A stretch of 5,443 nucleotides of DNA, from positions 1-5,443 of the forward strand of contig JAUVCJ010000170.1 of the NCBI GenBank assembly GCA_030595765.1, read 5' to 3'. Positions 1 through 5,443 of the stretch are shown in pieces. This DNA comes from Thermoplasmatota archaeon (lineage in GTDB: Archaea > Thermoplasmatota > Thermoplasmata > GCA-020350865 > JAUVCJ01). The position numbers and the translations under genes are program-made. Position 1 is the stretch's first letter; every line of letters begins with the position of its first letter. The notes under the pieces were generated by a model. The model was not told where the DNA came from. It did not search any database and worked only from the letters and a program-made list of their open reading frames with translations.

Positions 1-1200
1 AGCACAGACCAAATAGGACGATTTTCTGATGTGGTGCCGATCCATCTGGATATGCTTTCAGACAGGTTGGTTGAGAAGCGCGAGAGCCTCAGCCAGGCGT
101 TGGAGGAGTACTTTGCCCAGCTACCAGGAGCGCAGGTTGTAAAACAGGTAGACCCTGAAGTTGCAAGGCTGGCAAGACAAAGAGAGAACCAGGCCAGTGC
201 CATCGAAGCACTTCTGGAAGACATTGACACACTTACCAAGGTCTCAGAGTTCTATTACGAGAGGTTCCAGGATTGCGAGGCTCTTCTGGGCCAGGCAAAT
301 ATTGCCTTCGGAACAGATGGCTGGAAAGCTTTCATGAACCAGCTCAAGAGCAATTTCGAGGTCATACGGGTGGACATGGCAAAGAAGACCATGATACTCA
401 AGCTGGATAACCTCAACATTCCATTCCACATACTTGAGGACGTCAATTCCAATGCCCAGCATGCCTATGAGAGGCTACGGCGGTCTAAAGACAAGCTGAC
501 AGGGGCCAGAAAAGCCCTGGATGATACTGACAAGGATCTGGTCAGGGGCGAAAAGAAGGCAAAACGCAAGGAGATAGAAAAGGAGAAAAGCACCAGGAAG
601 AAGACGTTCTGGTTCGAGAGATACCGATGGTTCTTTTCCAGTAGCGGTAATCTAATAATCGGAGGCCGTGACCAGAAGACCAACGACAAGCTGGTCAAGA
701 AGCATCTTAAGGGCAAGGACAGGTACGCTCACGCCGACATAACAGGCGCTCCCAGCATCGTGATGAAAGACGAAGGAGAGGGTGTTGACGAGCTTACACT
801 GAAAGAAGGCTGCCATTTTGCTCTCATCCACTCCAAGGCATGGAGCGTAGGTCTTGGAGCTGCATCTGCATACTGGGTAAAGCCTGACCAGGTCTCCAAG
901 ACCGCTCAAGCTGGAGAGTTCGTACCCAAAGGAGCCTTCATCATCCGCGGCAAACGCAACTACATGCACGACATGCCGCTTCGAGCCGGAGTGGGCGTAT
1001 TCGAGCATAAGGGCGAGACCATGGTCTTTTGCGGCCCGGTCTCGGCAGTCAAACATCACTGCCAGAAGGTCATCGAGATAACACCTGGCCCCACCAAGAA
1101 GACCCAAGCAGGCAAACTGCTGGCATCCAGGCTGGAGGTAGGCAACCTTGACGAGATGCTGAGTGCCCTGCCGCCTGGAGACATTATGATCTTGGAGTAG
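1..1200 (+). CDS. Rqc2/NEMF (NFACT/RqcH) family protein, C-terminal part
   Basis: The reading frame is open to the first base, so the N-terminal NFACT-N domain lies outside and only the last 399 residues are present; the GTG at 31 is an internal codon. NFACT proteins bind 60S/50S subunits blocked by peptidyl-tRNA and, in several lineages, add C-terminal alanine (or Ala/Thr) tails to stalled nascent chains. Seen here: a charged helical region likely to be a coiled coil at about residues 40-75, a second very Lys/Glu-rich helical stretch at about 145-200, then the NFACT-R (DUF814) domain from about 201. Its hallmarks are YRWFFSSSGNLIIGGRD (208-224), AYWVKPDQVSK (290-300) and GAFIIRGKRNYM (311-322). 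The C-terminus ends shortly after NFACT-R, with no long extension. Family assignment is very secure. Tailing activity cannot be judged because the catalytic N-terminal residues are not in view. The protein is cytoplasmic and ribosome-associated by family knowledge. Confidence 0.93.
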   Translation, partial: STDQIGRFSDVVPIHLDMLSDRLVEKRESLSQALEEYFAQLPGAQVVKQVDPEVARLARQRENQASAIEALLEDIDTLTKVSEFYYERFQDCEALLGQANIAFGTDGWKAFMNQLKSNFEVIRVDMAKKTMILKLDNLNIPFHILEDVNSNAQHAYERLRRSKDKLTGARKALDDTDKDLVRGEKKAKRKEIEKEKSTRKKTFWFERYRWFFSSSGNLIIGGRDQKTNDKLVKKHLKGKDRYAHADITGAPSIVMKDEGEGVDELTLKEGCHFALIHSKAWSVGLGAASAYWVKPDQVSKTAQAGEFVPKGAFIIRGKRNYMHDMPLRAGVGVFEHKGETMVFCGPVSAVKHHCQKVIEITPGPTKKTQAGKLLASRLEVGNLDEMLSALPPGDIMILE

Positions 1201-1280
1201 ACTCTGGATATAAAGGGCAAGTCGGTTGGTTCGAAAATTACCTGGCCGCTACCCCATTGGTTAGGTTTTCCACATCATAT
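1201..1280. other. Convergent intergenic gap
   Basis: These 80 bases separate the stop of the Rqc2-like gene (+) from the stop of the nucleotidyltransferase gene (-). Short T runs that could end archaeal transcription are weak: TTTT at 1266-1269 on the plus strand and a TTTT within GGTAATTTTCG on the minus strand. I see no convincing hairpin, no complete RNA gene and no small ORF. Confidence 0.6.
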
Positions 1281-2015
1281 TCATTTCTTCAGCTCTGATT
1301 CAATATATTCCAAGCGTTTGATGTGCTCCTTGATATTGAGCCCTGCGTTGAAAGCCAGCTTGTTATCCAGGCGTCCTCTTTCCCTGATTCTACCCTTGAG
1401 TTTTGGCATTCTTCTAAGAACAAGGCTTGCCCAGTCATCATTTTCTCGAATGGATTTTATCACGTTCTCAATATCGCTGTTTTTCAGAAGCATTGCCGCA
1501 TCATAATTGTGCTTGTAGCTAACAGGAAGACCCAATTTCACTGCTGCCATATCCTCTATGGAGGGTACCCTCGCTATAATCGAGCCATCTCTGTTATGAT
1601 ACCGAATTTCTACAGCCTCATAATCTGTCAAGCTGAAATCGAAATAGTGAGGTGTACTGGACTCTTGAATTCTCGGAGGCGATATCTCTATTCTCAGCTC
1701 AACAACGTCTACAAGGGGCTTCTCATCCGGGTTAATATCTACATTTGGTTCATATTTCTTGAAGAACTTGATACCCCAATCTACGACTTCTTCTTTGAAA
1801 CCGAATGATGCCAGTACCTTATGCAATCCTTTAAGCGTTGTTTTATCGGTTACTCCATCCACATCGAGCGTGAACCGATGGTGGCCTTTGCCCAGATGCG
1901 CACGCACACCCCATCCTCCAATGACGATTATAGAATCCTTGATGGTTTCCAGAATCTCCAGGCTTTGATCCTCGATATCCTTCTTGACAGCCTCAGATAG
2001 TTCTTCCTGATTCAT
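1281..2015 (-). CDS. AbiEii-like nucleotidyltransferase (putative type IV toxin)
   Basis: This 244-residue protein has the features of the AbiEii/MenT-like nucleotidyltransferase family (nucleotidyl transferase AbiEii, DUF1814). A GGWGVRAH turn lies at residues 33-40, followed by R47 and the TLDVD acidic pair (D51, D53), matching the family's GG...R-x-T-x-D-x-D core. A third carboxylate probably comes from the strand LVDVVELRIEI (D103, E106 or E110). The downstream segment SIEDMAAVKLGLPVSYKHNYDAAMLL, at 153-178 with K161 and D173, matches the family's E-D-x-x-x-x-K...D motif. Known members transfer nucleotides, in studied MenT cases onto tRNA, and stop growth. The start ATG overlaps the stop of the upstream winged-helix gene as ATGA (2012-2015), and a GGTGAG precedes it. 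That is the canonical antitoxin-then-toxin order of AbiE systems. The catalytic motif looks intact, so this is probably an active enzyme. Substrate and toxicity are inferred; a non-toxin accessory nucleotidyltransferase is the main alternative. Confidence 0.8.
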   Translation of the reverse strand: MNQEELSEAVKKDIEDQSLEILETIKDSIIVIGGWGVRAHLGKGHHRFTLDVDGVTDKTTLKGLHKVLASFGFKEEVVDWGIKFFKKYEPNVDINPDEKPLVDVVELRIEISPPRIQESSTPHYFDFSLTDYEAVEIRYHNRDGSIIARVPSIEDMAAVKLGLPVSYKHNYDAAMLLKNSDIENVIKSIRENDDWASLVLRRMPKLKGRIRERGRLDNKLAFNAGLNIKEHIKRLEYIESELKK

Positions 2016-3019
2016 AGTCCTCTCACCCCGTGTTCGATACCCCCGAATTCCAGATACAGGTCAACATTCCAGCGATCCTCGTAAGGAGCCTCCCAACCAC
2101 TCTTGCCGTATTTCTTATCTTGGGAGAGGAATATCCTTCTTTTTTTGGTTTTCTCTCTCAGGAATTTGTTGATTGTGGCTGATGGAACCAGGCGTTTATC
2201 GATATTATAGAGAATATCAAGATAGCAACCGATTACATTCACAAGTTTCTTATCAATGGCCAACTTCAATAACACGTCATAATTCAGAAGGTTCTGCTTG
2301 ACCATCAGAACGCAGATATCCTCCACACCCTCAGTTGTTAGTACCTTTCTCAGGAAGTTCTCCTCATGAGATAGCCCACCATCCACGCTTTCGAGTATGG
2401 TCAACCGATCTGAACTCCCTTTCACCAGGAATCCTGTATCTTTTACAGATAGGCTTCCATCGATCTGCTGATACAGAATTCTTTCAACCTCGTCTGGAGT
2501 CTCAGCAATCTCTCTGTATGGAACCTCACCTGGATAATACAAGCTCTGCCGATCTTTCTTGGGAGCCAAAAGCTCGCTTAAAAGCCTGTTCAGCTGATGA
2601 TTCGTGTTGTATTCTGCTACAATTGGTTTTCTTTTACTGTAAAGCACTATATCATTTTCATGCAGGTAGGTGAGTATCTTTTTCACAGAAACAATCGACA
2701 GTCCAGTGGCCTTGACAATCTCTCTGATGATGTCGTGTTTCTCAAGTGACTTCCAGACCAAAAGGGTCGATGGTCTTGTGAGAAACTCGGGATCAATGCC
2801 ATGGGTTAGGCACTGGATGTAGATATTGGACAGCTTCTGTGCCTCATACTCCTGAACCACCATAACAGTTCCATTCTCGATTCTTACCATATTTTTCTCT
2901 TCCAGCTGATGCACTGCCTTGTAAACGGTAGGCATGGCATAGGGCAGCCTGGTCACAAGCGTTCTCAGCGGTTGGGATCTGATTGAGATCAGGGCGAAGA
3001 CAGCAGACTTTGCATTCAT
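2012..3019 (-). CDS. Tandem winged-helix protein, putative AbiEi-like antitoxin/regulator
   Basis: This 335-residue protein is the first gene of a two-gene operon with the nucleotidyltransferase. Residues 3-56 read as a winged helix: the likely recognition helix is TVYKAVHQLEEKNMV (31-45), followed by a beta wing (RIENGTVMVVQ). A second predicted winged helix spans 84-136 (IIREIVKATGLSIVSVKKIL at 97-116, then HENDIVLYSKRKPIVAEY). The middle region (about 150-280) is mixed helix and strand and I cannot assign it. The C-terminus has a distinctive segment with KKYGKSGWEAPYEDRW and DLYLEFGGIEHGV. AbiEi antitoxins carry an N-terminal winged helix and repress their own operon, which fits the position here, but this protein is larger than usual. 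No transmembrane segment is apparent. The ATG at 3019 lacks a Shine-Dalgarno site and sits about 30 bases downstream of a good TATA box, which fits leaderless translation. The DNA-binding role is well supported; the antitoxin role is inferred from context. Confidence 0.72.
   Translation of the reverse strand: MNAKSAVFALISIRSQPLRTLVTRLPYAMPTVYKAVHQLEEKNMVRIENGTVMVVQEYEAQKLSNIYIQCLTHGIDPEFLTRPSTLLVWKSLEKHDIIREIVKATGLSIVSVKKILTYLHENDIVLYSKRKPIVAEYNTNHQLNRLLSELLAPKKDRQSLYYPGEVPYREIAETPDEVERILYQQIDGSLSVKDTGFLVKGSSDRLTILESVDGGLSHEENFLRKVLTTEGVEDICVLMVKQNLLNYDVLLKLAIDKKLVNVIGCYLDILYNIDKRLVPSATINKFLREKTKKRRIFLSQDKKYGKSGWEAPYEDRWNVDLYLEFGGIEHGVRGL
2022..2027 (-). promoter_or_regulatory. Ribosome binding site for the nucleotidyltransferase gene
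   Basis: On the minus strand GGTGAG lies 6 bases before the ATG at 2015, inside the 3' end of the winged-helix gene. It matches part of the archaeal consensus GGAGGTGA. The second cistron therefore has its own initiation signal as well as the ATGA overlap, whereas the first cistron appears to have none. Confidence 0.55.
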
Positions 3020-3046
3020 AGCAAGATATACTAAAAACAGAATTAT

Positions 3047-3054
3047 TATTTAAA
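3047..3054 (-). promoter_or_regulatory. Archaeal TATA box for the winged-helix/nucleotidyltransferase operon
   Basis: The minus strand reads TTTAAATA here, preceded by an A-rich stretch (AAAAC) that could serve as a BRE. Transcription would begin about 25 bases downstream, near 3024, almost at the ATG at 3019. This implies a leaderless or nearly leaderless mRNA, common in archaea, and explains the missing Shine-Dalgarno site. Confidence 0.6.
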
Positions 3055-3103
3055 GTTTTATACTATTAGTTTACGATATAATGAATTTCAGCAGTTATCA
3101 TGC

Positions 3104-3111
3104 GATATATT
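3104..3111 (+). promoter_or_regulatory. Candidate TATA box for the RecJ-like nuclease gene
   Basis: GATATATT on the plus strand is the best TATA-like element reading towards the nuclease gene and would place transcription start near 3133, leaving a leader of about 90 bases before ATG 3223. A weaker alternative, CTTTATTG at 3149-3156, would give a leader of about 45 bases. Neither is strong enough to choose with certainty. Confidence 0.25.
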
Positions 3112-3222
3112 CACCTGTCGGGCTGCCCACCAATGGAGGTATAACCCACTTTATTGGAATGATTGACAACTCCAACGTCCCCAACCCCAACCCTTTTCCG
3201 TTGCCTTCCCCATTGGCTCTGC

Positions 3223-4680
3223 ATGGACGCATTCTTCCAAAGGGCACACGACCTGGCCAACATCATCAAGGATTATAGCGATGCTCATGTCTTGGTTGTC
3301 TCCCACTATGATGCCGACGGATTAAGCGCAGCTGCAATAGCTAGTGTTGCCCTTGATAGAGCCTTCATCCAGCACGAGGTCAGGATACTCAAGCAACTGG
3401 GCCCAGATGATATCGAGCAACTCAAGCAGGAAAAAGAGCACGAACTTATCTGGTTCTGCGACTTTGGAAGCGGCCAGTTCCAGAGCCTTAATGGATTGAA
3501 TTTTATCATTACTGACCACCATGTACCAGACACAGAGATAGGAGCCAGCGCAGATGCTGGAGCAGGAAGCGGTCAGAGAAGTCTCGCCGACTTTGGAGGC
3601 GCGATACATGAGGAGCGACAACTGAACCCTCATTTTTTCGGCTTTGACGGCGCAACCGACCTATCTGGCGCTGGAGCTACCTACTTCGTTGCAGAGGCAT
3701 TGGACAAGGGAAACCGGGACATGTCCCCTATTGCCATCGTTGGCGCCATAGGAGACCTTCAGGCCTCCCACAACTGCAAGCTTATGAGCATGAACAGGCT
3801 GATATTGGGTCATGCCCAGACCCTGGGATTGGTCGAGATCAAGAACGATGTATGGTTCTTTGGAAGGGAAACACGCCAGCTTCAAAAGTTCATGCAATTC
3901 TCAAGCGACCCGGAAATTCCTGGGGTTTCTGGCTCCAGAGAAGGTGCGGTGGCGTTCCTGGACGAGCATGGCATACACCAGCGCGAAGGAGACCACTGGC
4001 GAGTTTGGGTAGATCTCACTGAAAACGAAAGGCTGAGGCTGATAGATGCCATGCGGGTGTTGCTGGAAAAGCACGGAAAAGATGCCAGCAGACTGATAGG
4101 CGAGTCCTATGTGCTGGTAAATGAACTGGAAGGCACTGCGCTTCACGATGCAAAGGAGTTCTCAACGCTTCTGAACTCCTGCGGCAGGCACGACCGCGAG
4201 GACATTGGAGTGGAGGTTGCCAAGGGAAACAGGAAAAAAGCCCTAAAGCAGGCCTTTGGACTGCAAAGCGGCCATCGCAGGGTATTGGTACAATCCATGA
4301 AAGTAGTGGAACAGGTTGGCATCAATGCAATGGATTACCTGCAATATTTCCATGGCCACGCCTTGATAAAAGAGAGTGTCATTGGCACCGTTTCAGGGAT
4401 GATACTAGGCTCACGCAAGGCCGACGACAACATACCTTTGATAGGATTCGCTGATAAGGGAGAGGACGAAATAAAAGTGTCAGGCAGGTCCACCAGAAAG
4501 CTGGTCGAGCTAGGGCTTGACCTTTCGGCAGTCATGAATAAGTGCGCAGAGGCTCTCGGAGGTGTTGGTGGAGGACATGCCGTTGCAGCTGGCGCTACCA
4601 TTCCCGCAGGCACAGAAGAGCAATTTTTGAAGCTTGCTAACAAGATGATAGGCAAACAGCTAGCCAGCTCATCTAGCTGA
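3223..4680 (+). CDS. DHH-family RecJ-like single-strand exonuclease (archaeal GAN type)
   Basis: This 485-residue protein carries a complete DHH phosphoesterase domain: HYDADG at 28-33 (D30, D32), D80 in WFCDFG, the signature DHH at 98-100, and GAIGD at 174-178. The middle holds ELEGTALHDAKEFSTLLNSCGR (about 301-322), typical of archaeal RecJ homologues. The C-terminal DHHA1 domain has KVSGRS (418-423) and GGVGGGH (446-452), used in substrate binding. Such Mn/Mg-dependent nucleases degrade single-stranded DNA or RNA from an end; some archaeal members join GINS and the CMG replisome (Cdc45-like role). All metal ligands are present, so it should be catalytic. I chose ATG 3223 because an in-frame stop lies at 3160-3162 and the 20 codons from the TTG at 3163 encode a Thr/Pro/Cys-rich stretch unlike the family, whereas the sequence from MDAFFQRAHDLA onward is. 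No Shine-Dalgarno precedes it. A Gly/Ala-rich insert lies at about 106-118. Its last 8 bases overlap the convergent PKD gene. Confidence 0.9.
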   Translation: MDAFFQRAHDLANIIKDYSDAHVLVVSHYDADGLSAAAIASVALDRAFIQHEVRILKQLGPDDIEQLKQEKEHELIWFCDFGSGQFQSLNGLNFIITDHHVPDTEIGASADAGAGSGQRSLADFGGAIHEERQLNPHFFGFDGATDLSGAGATYFVAEALDKGNRDMSPIAIVGAIGDLQASHNCKLMSMNRLILGHAQTLGLVEIKNDVWFFGRETRQLQKFMQFSSDPEIPGVSGSREGAVAFLDEHGIHQREGDHWRVWVDLTENERLRLIDAMRVLLEKHGKDASRLIGESYVLVNELEGTALHDAKEFSTLLNSCGRHDREDIGVEVAKGNRKKALKQAFGLQSGHRRVLVQSMKVVEQVGINAMDYLQYFHGHALIKESVIGTVSGMILGSRKADDNIPLIGFADKGEDEIKVSGRSTRKLVELGLDLSAVMNKCAEALGGVGGGHAVAAGATIPAGTEEQFLKLANKMIGKQLASSSS

Positions 4681-5443
4681 AGATTACCTCGCCTATGATG
4701 GCGATCTCAGGGAAGTTATCATCTGTATTATCCGAATCTAGAATGTCCCATACAAGGAACATCTTATCGCCAGGTTGAATTCCCAATTGTAGGTAATTGA
4801 GGTCATTTATCTGGTATATGTCGTTGGCAGTAAGGTTTCCCTGGCCAGAAGTGTCAAGGAATACTATTGTAGGATCTGCAGATACCGAGTCTATATCACT
4901 GGTCAGACCCTTTTTTATTGTAGCATTGGTGGTTGAATCTATGATGTAGAACCTAACCTGATCGGTGGGGACGGACTTGGTGATGCTGGTGACTGTGACT
5001 GTATAGCCAGCATGGAGAGAAATAAGATCACCAGTCTCGCGCTCCTGAACCCCAAGAATTGCAGATGGTGGGTCGCCTGCCTCTACAGTGATGATGAGGG
5101 TTGTTTCGGTATTGTCGGTGCCGTCAGAGACATTGAGAGTCACTTCCTTCTGGCCGATGGTAAGATAGCTATGAGTCACGCTTGCGCCGCCTGCATCGTT
5201 CTGAATGCCATCCAGAGAATCAAAGTCCCAGGTATAGCTCAAAGCATCGCCATCAGCATCAAGTGCAGTGGCGTTTAAGGACAATTGCTCATGGAGGAGT
5301 ACGATGCCATCGCCATCTGCATCCTCAACTGTGATTGTGACTGTTGGTGGATTATTGGCATCTGGATCTGTGATGATCGGATCTGGGTCATTAAGAAATA
5401 CGAACCATATTCCAGCCCCTGCAACTGCCGCAACTACCACGAT
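4673..5443 (-). CDS. Membrane-anchored PKD-domain surface protein, N-terminus cut by window edge
   Basis: The frame is open to the right edge, so the true start lies beyond it; 256 residues are visible. Residues 1-17 are hydrophobic (VVVAAVAGAGIWFVFL), the end of a signal anchor or signal peptide, followed by an acidic Pro/Asn linker (NDPDPIITDPDANNPP). Residues 33-121 form a PKD (Ig-like beta-sandwich) domain with the family marks YTWDFDS (70-76), THSY (90-93) and VTLNVSDG (101-108). Asp-rich loops DADGDG (41-46) and DADGD (62-66) may bind calcium. Residues 126-256 form a second, strand-rich domain (VRFYIIDSTTNATIKKG, GNLTANDIYQI, LQLGIQPGDKMFLVWDI). It is reminiscent of the C-terminal domains of archaeal pilin-like or surface proteins, but I cannot assign it. 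It probably faces the outside and contributes to adhesion or the cell envelope; that is inferred. It is convergent with the nuclease gene, with 8 bases of overlap. Confidence 0.8.
   Translation of the reverse strand: MVVVAAVAGAGIWFVFLNDPDPIITDPDANNPPTVTITVEDADGDGIVLLHEQLSLNATALDADGDALSYTWDFDSLDGIQNDAGGASVTHSYLTIGQKEVTLNVSDGTDNTETTLIITVEAGDPPSAILGVQERETGDLISLHAGYTVTVTSITKSVPTDQVRFYIIDSTTNATIKKGLTSDIDSVSADPTIVFLDTSGQGNLTANDIYQINDLNYLQLGIQPGDKMFLVWDILDSDNTDDNFPEIAIIGEVIFS

Larger units (their letters stand above)
3020..3222. other. Divergent intergenic region between the accessory operon and the RecJ-like gene
   Basis: The left part (about 3020-3115) is strongly AT-rich and holds the operon promoter. 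It contains a 7-base direct repeat, TATACTA, at 3027-3033 and 3059-3065, and short inverted repeats around the TATA box (AAAAC 3034-3038 with GTTTT 3055-3059; ACTAA 3030-3034 with TTAGT 3066-3070). These could be operator half-sites but may be chance in AT-rich DNA. The right part (about 3165-3222) is C/T-rich. GGAGGT at 3135-3140 has no suitably spaced start codon. Small overlapping frames here (for example from ATG 3081 or 3159) run out of frame into the nuclease gene and encode Pro/Asn-rich sequence that does not look like a gene. Confidence 0.5.

Noticed and set aside
652..1107. 151-codon antisense frame within the Rqc2-like gene
   Set aside because: It lies wholly opposite a strongly conserved coding region (NFACT-R domain) and its translation has no recognisable domain; it is a shadow frame.
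1222..1265. GGTTCGAAA resembling a tRNA T-loop, and GGGGTAGCGGCCAGG on the minus strand resembling a tRNA D-arm
   Set aside because: The bases flanking TTCGAAA (GTTGG before, ATTAC after) do not form a T-stem, the D-like element is on the opposite strand, and no cloverleaf or anticodon arm can be built. No attachment-site duplication was seen elsewhere in the window.
1323..1808. 161-codon plus-strand frame opposite the nucleotidyltransferase gene
   Set aside because: The minus-strand gene has clear family motifs and an operon overlap, while this frame encodes no recognisable domain and starts inside the other gene.
3163..3222. Upstream TTG start for the RecJ-like protein
   Set aside because: It would add 20 residues (Thr/Pro/Cys-rich) unlike family N-termini; homology style begins at ATG 3223.
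3081..3278. 65-codon plus-strand frame starting in the divergent intergenic region
   Set aside because: Pro/Asn-rich composition, out-of-frame overlap with the start of the nuclease gene, no suitably spaced ribosome binding site and no recognisable domain.
1..5443. CRISPR array, insertion sequence, rRNA or long repeats
   Set aside because: Reading through both strands showed no regularly spaced repeats, no transposase-like protein, no terminal inverted repeats around the accessory operon and no rRNA-like sequence.

Overview
The window is most likely archaeal, from a euryarchaeote in the broad sense. I would lean towards Thermoplasmatota, but only weakly. The evidence is an NFACT/Rqc2-family gene of archaeal type, a DHH/DHHA1 nuclease of the archaeal RecJ-like (GAN) type, a TATA box about 30 bases upstream of a start codon with no Shine-Dalgarno site, and a membrane-anchored PKD-domain surface protein. 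Hand-counted GC on sampled lines is about 50-60% in the two information-processing genes and lower (33-48%) in the middle cassette.

Layout. Positions 1-1200 (+) hold the C-terminal part of an Rqc2/NEMF homologue, which acts in ribosome-associated quality control and is cut by the left edge. An 80-base convergent gap (1201-1280) follows. Next is a two-gene minus-strand operon, transcribed from about 3024 down to 1281: a 335-residue protein with two predicted winged-helix domains, then, through an ATGA stop/start overlap, a 244-residue AbiEii-like nucleotidyltransferase. This resembles a type IV (AbiE-like) toxin-antitoxin or abortive-infection pair. A divergent intergenic region (3020-3222) separates it from a complete plus-strand DHH-family RecJ-like exonuclease (3223-4680). 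The 3' end of that gene overlaps by 8 bases the end of a convergent minus-strand gene for a membrane-anchored PKD protein (4673 to beyond 5443), whose N-terminus is cut by the right edge.

How the genes relate. The Rqc2 homologue and the RecJ-like nuclease are conserved core genes of translation quality control and DNA replication/repair, and the PKD protein is a surface component. The middle operon stands apart as an accessory cassette of lower GC, oriented against its flanking genes. It is the most interesting part of the window: a candidate archaeal AbiE-like system whose putative antitoxin is larger than usual and carries a C-terminal domain I cannot assign.
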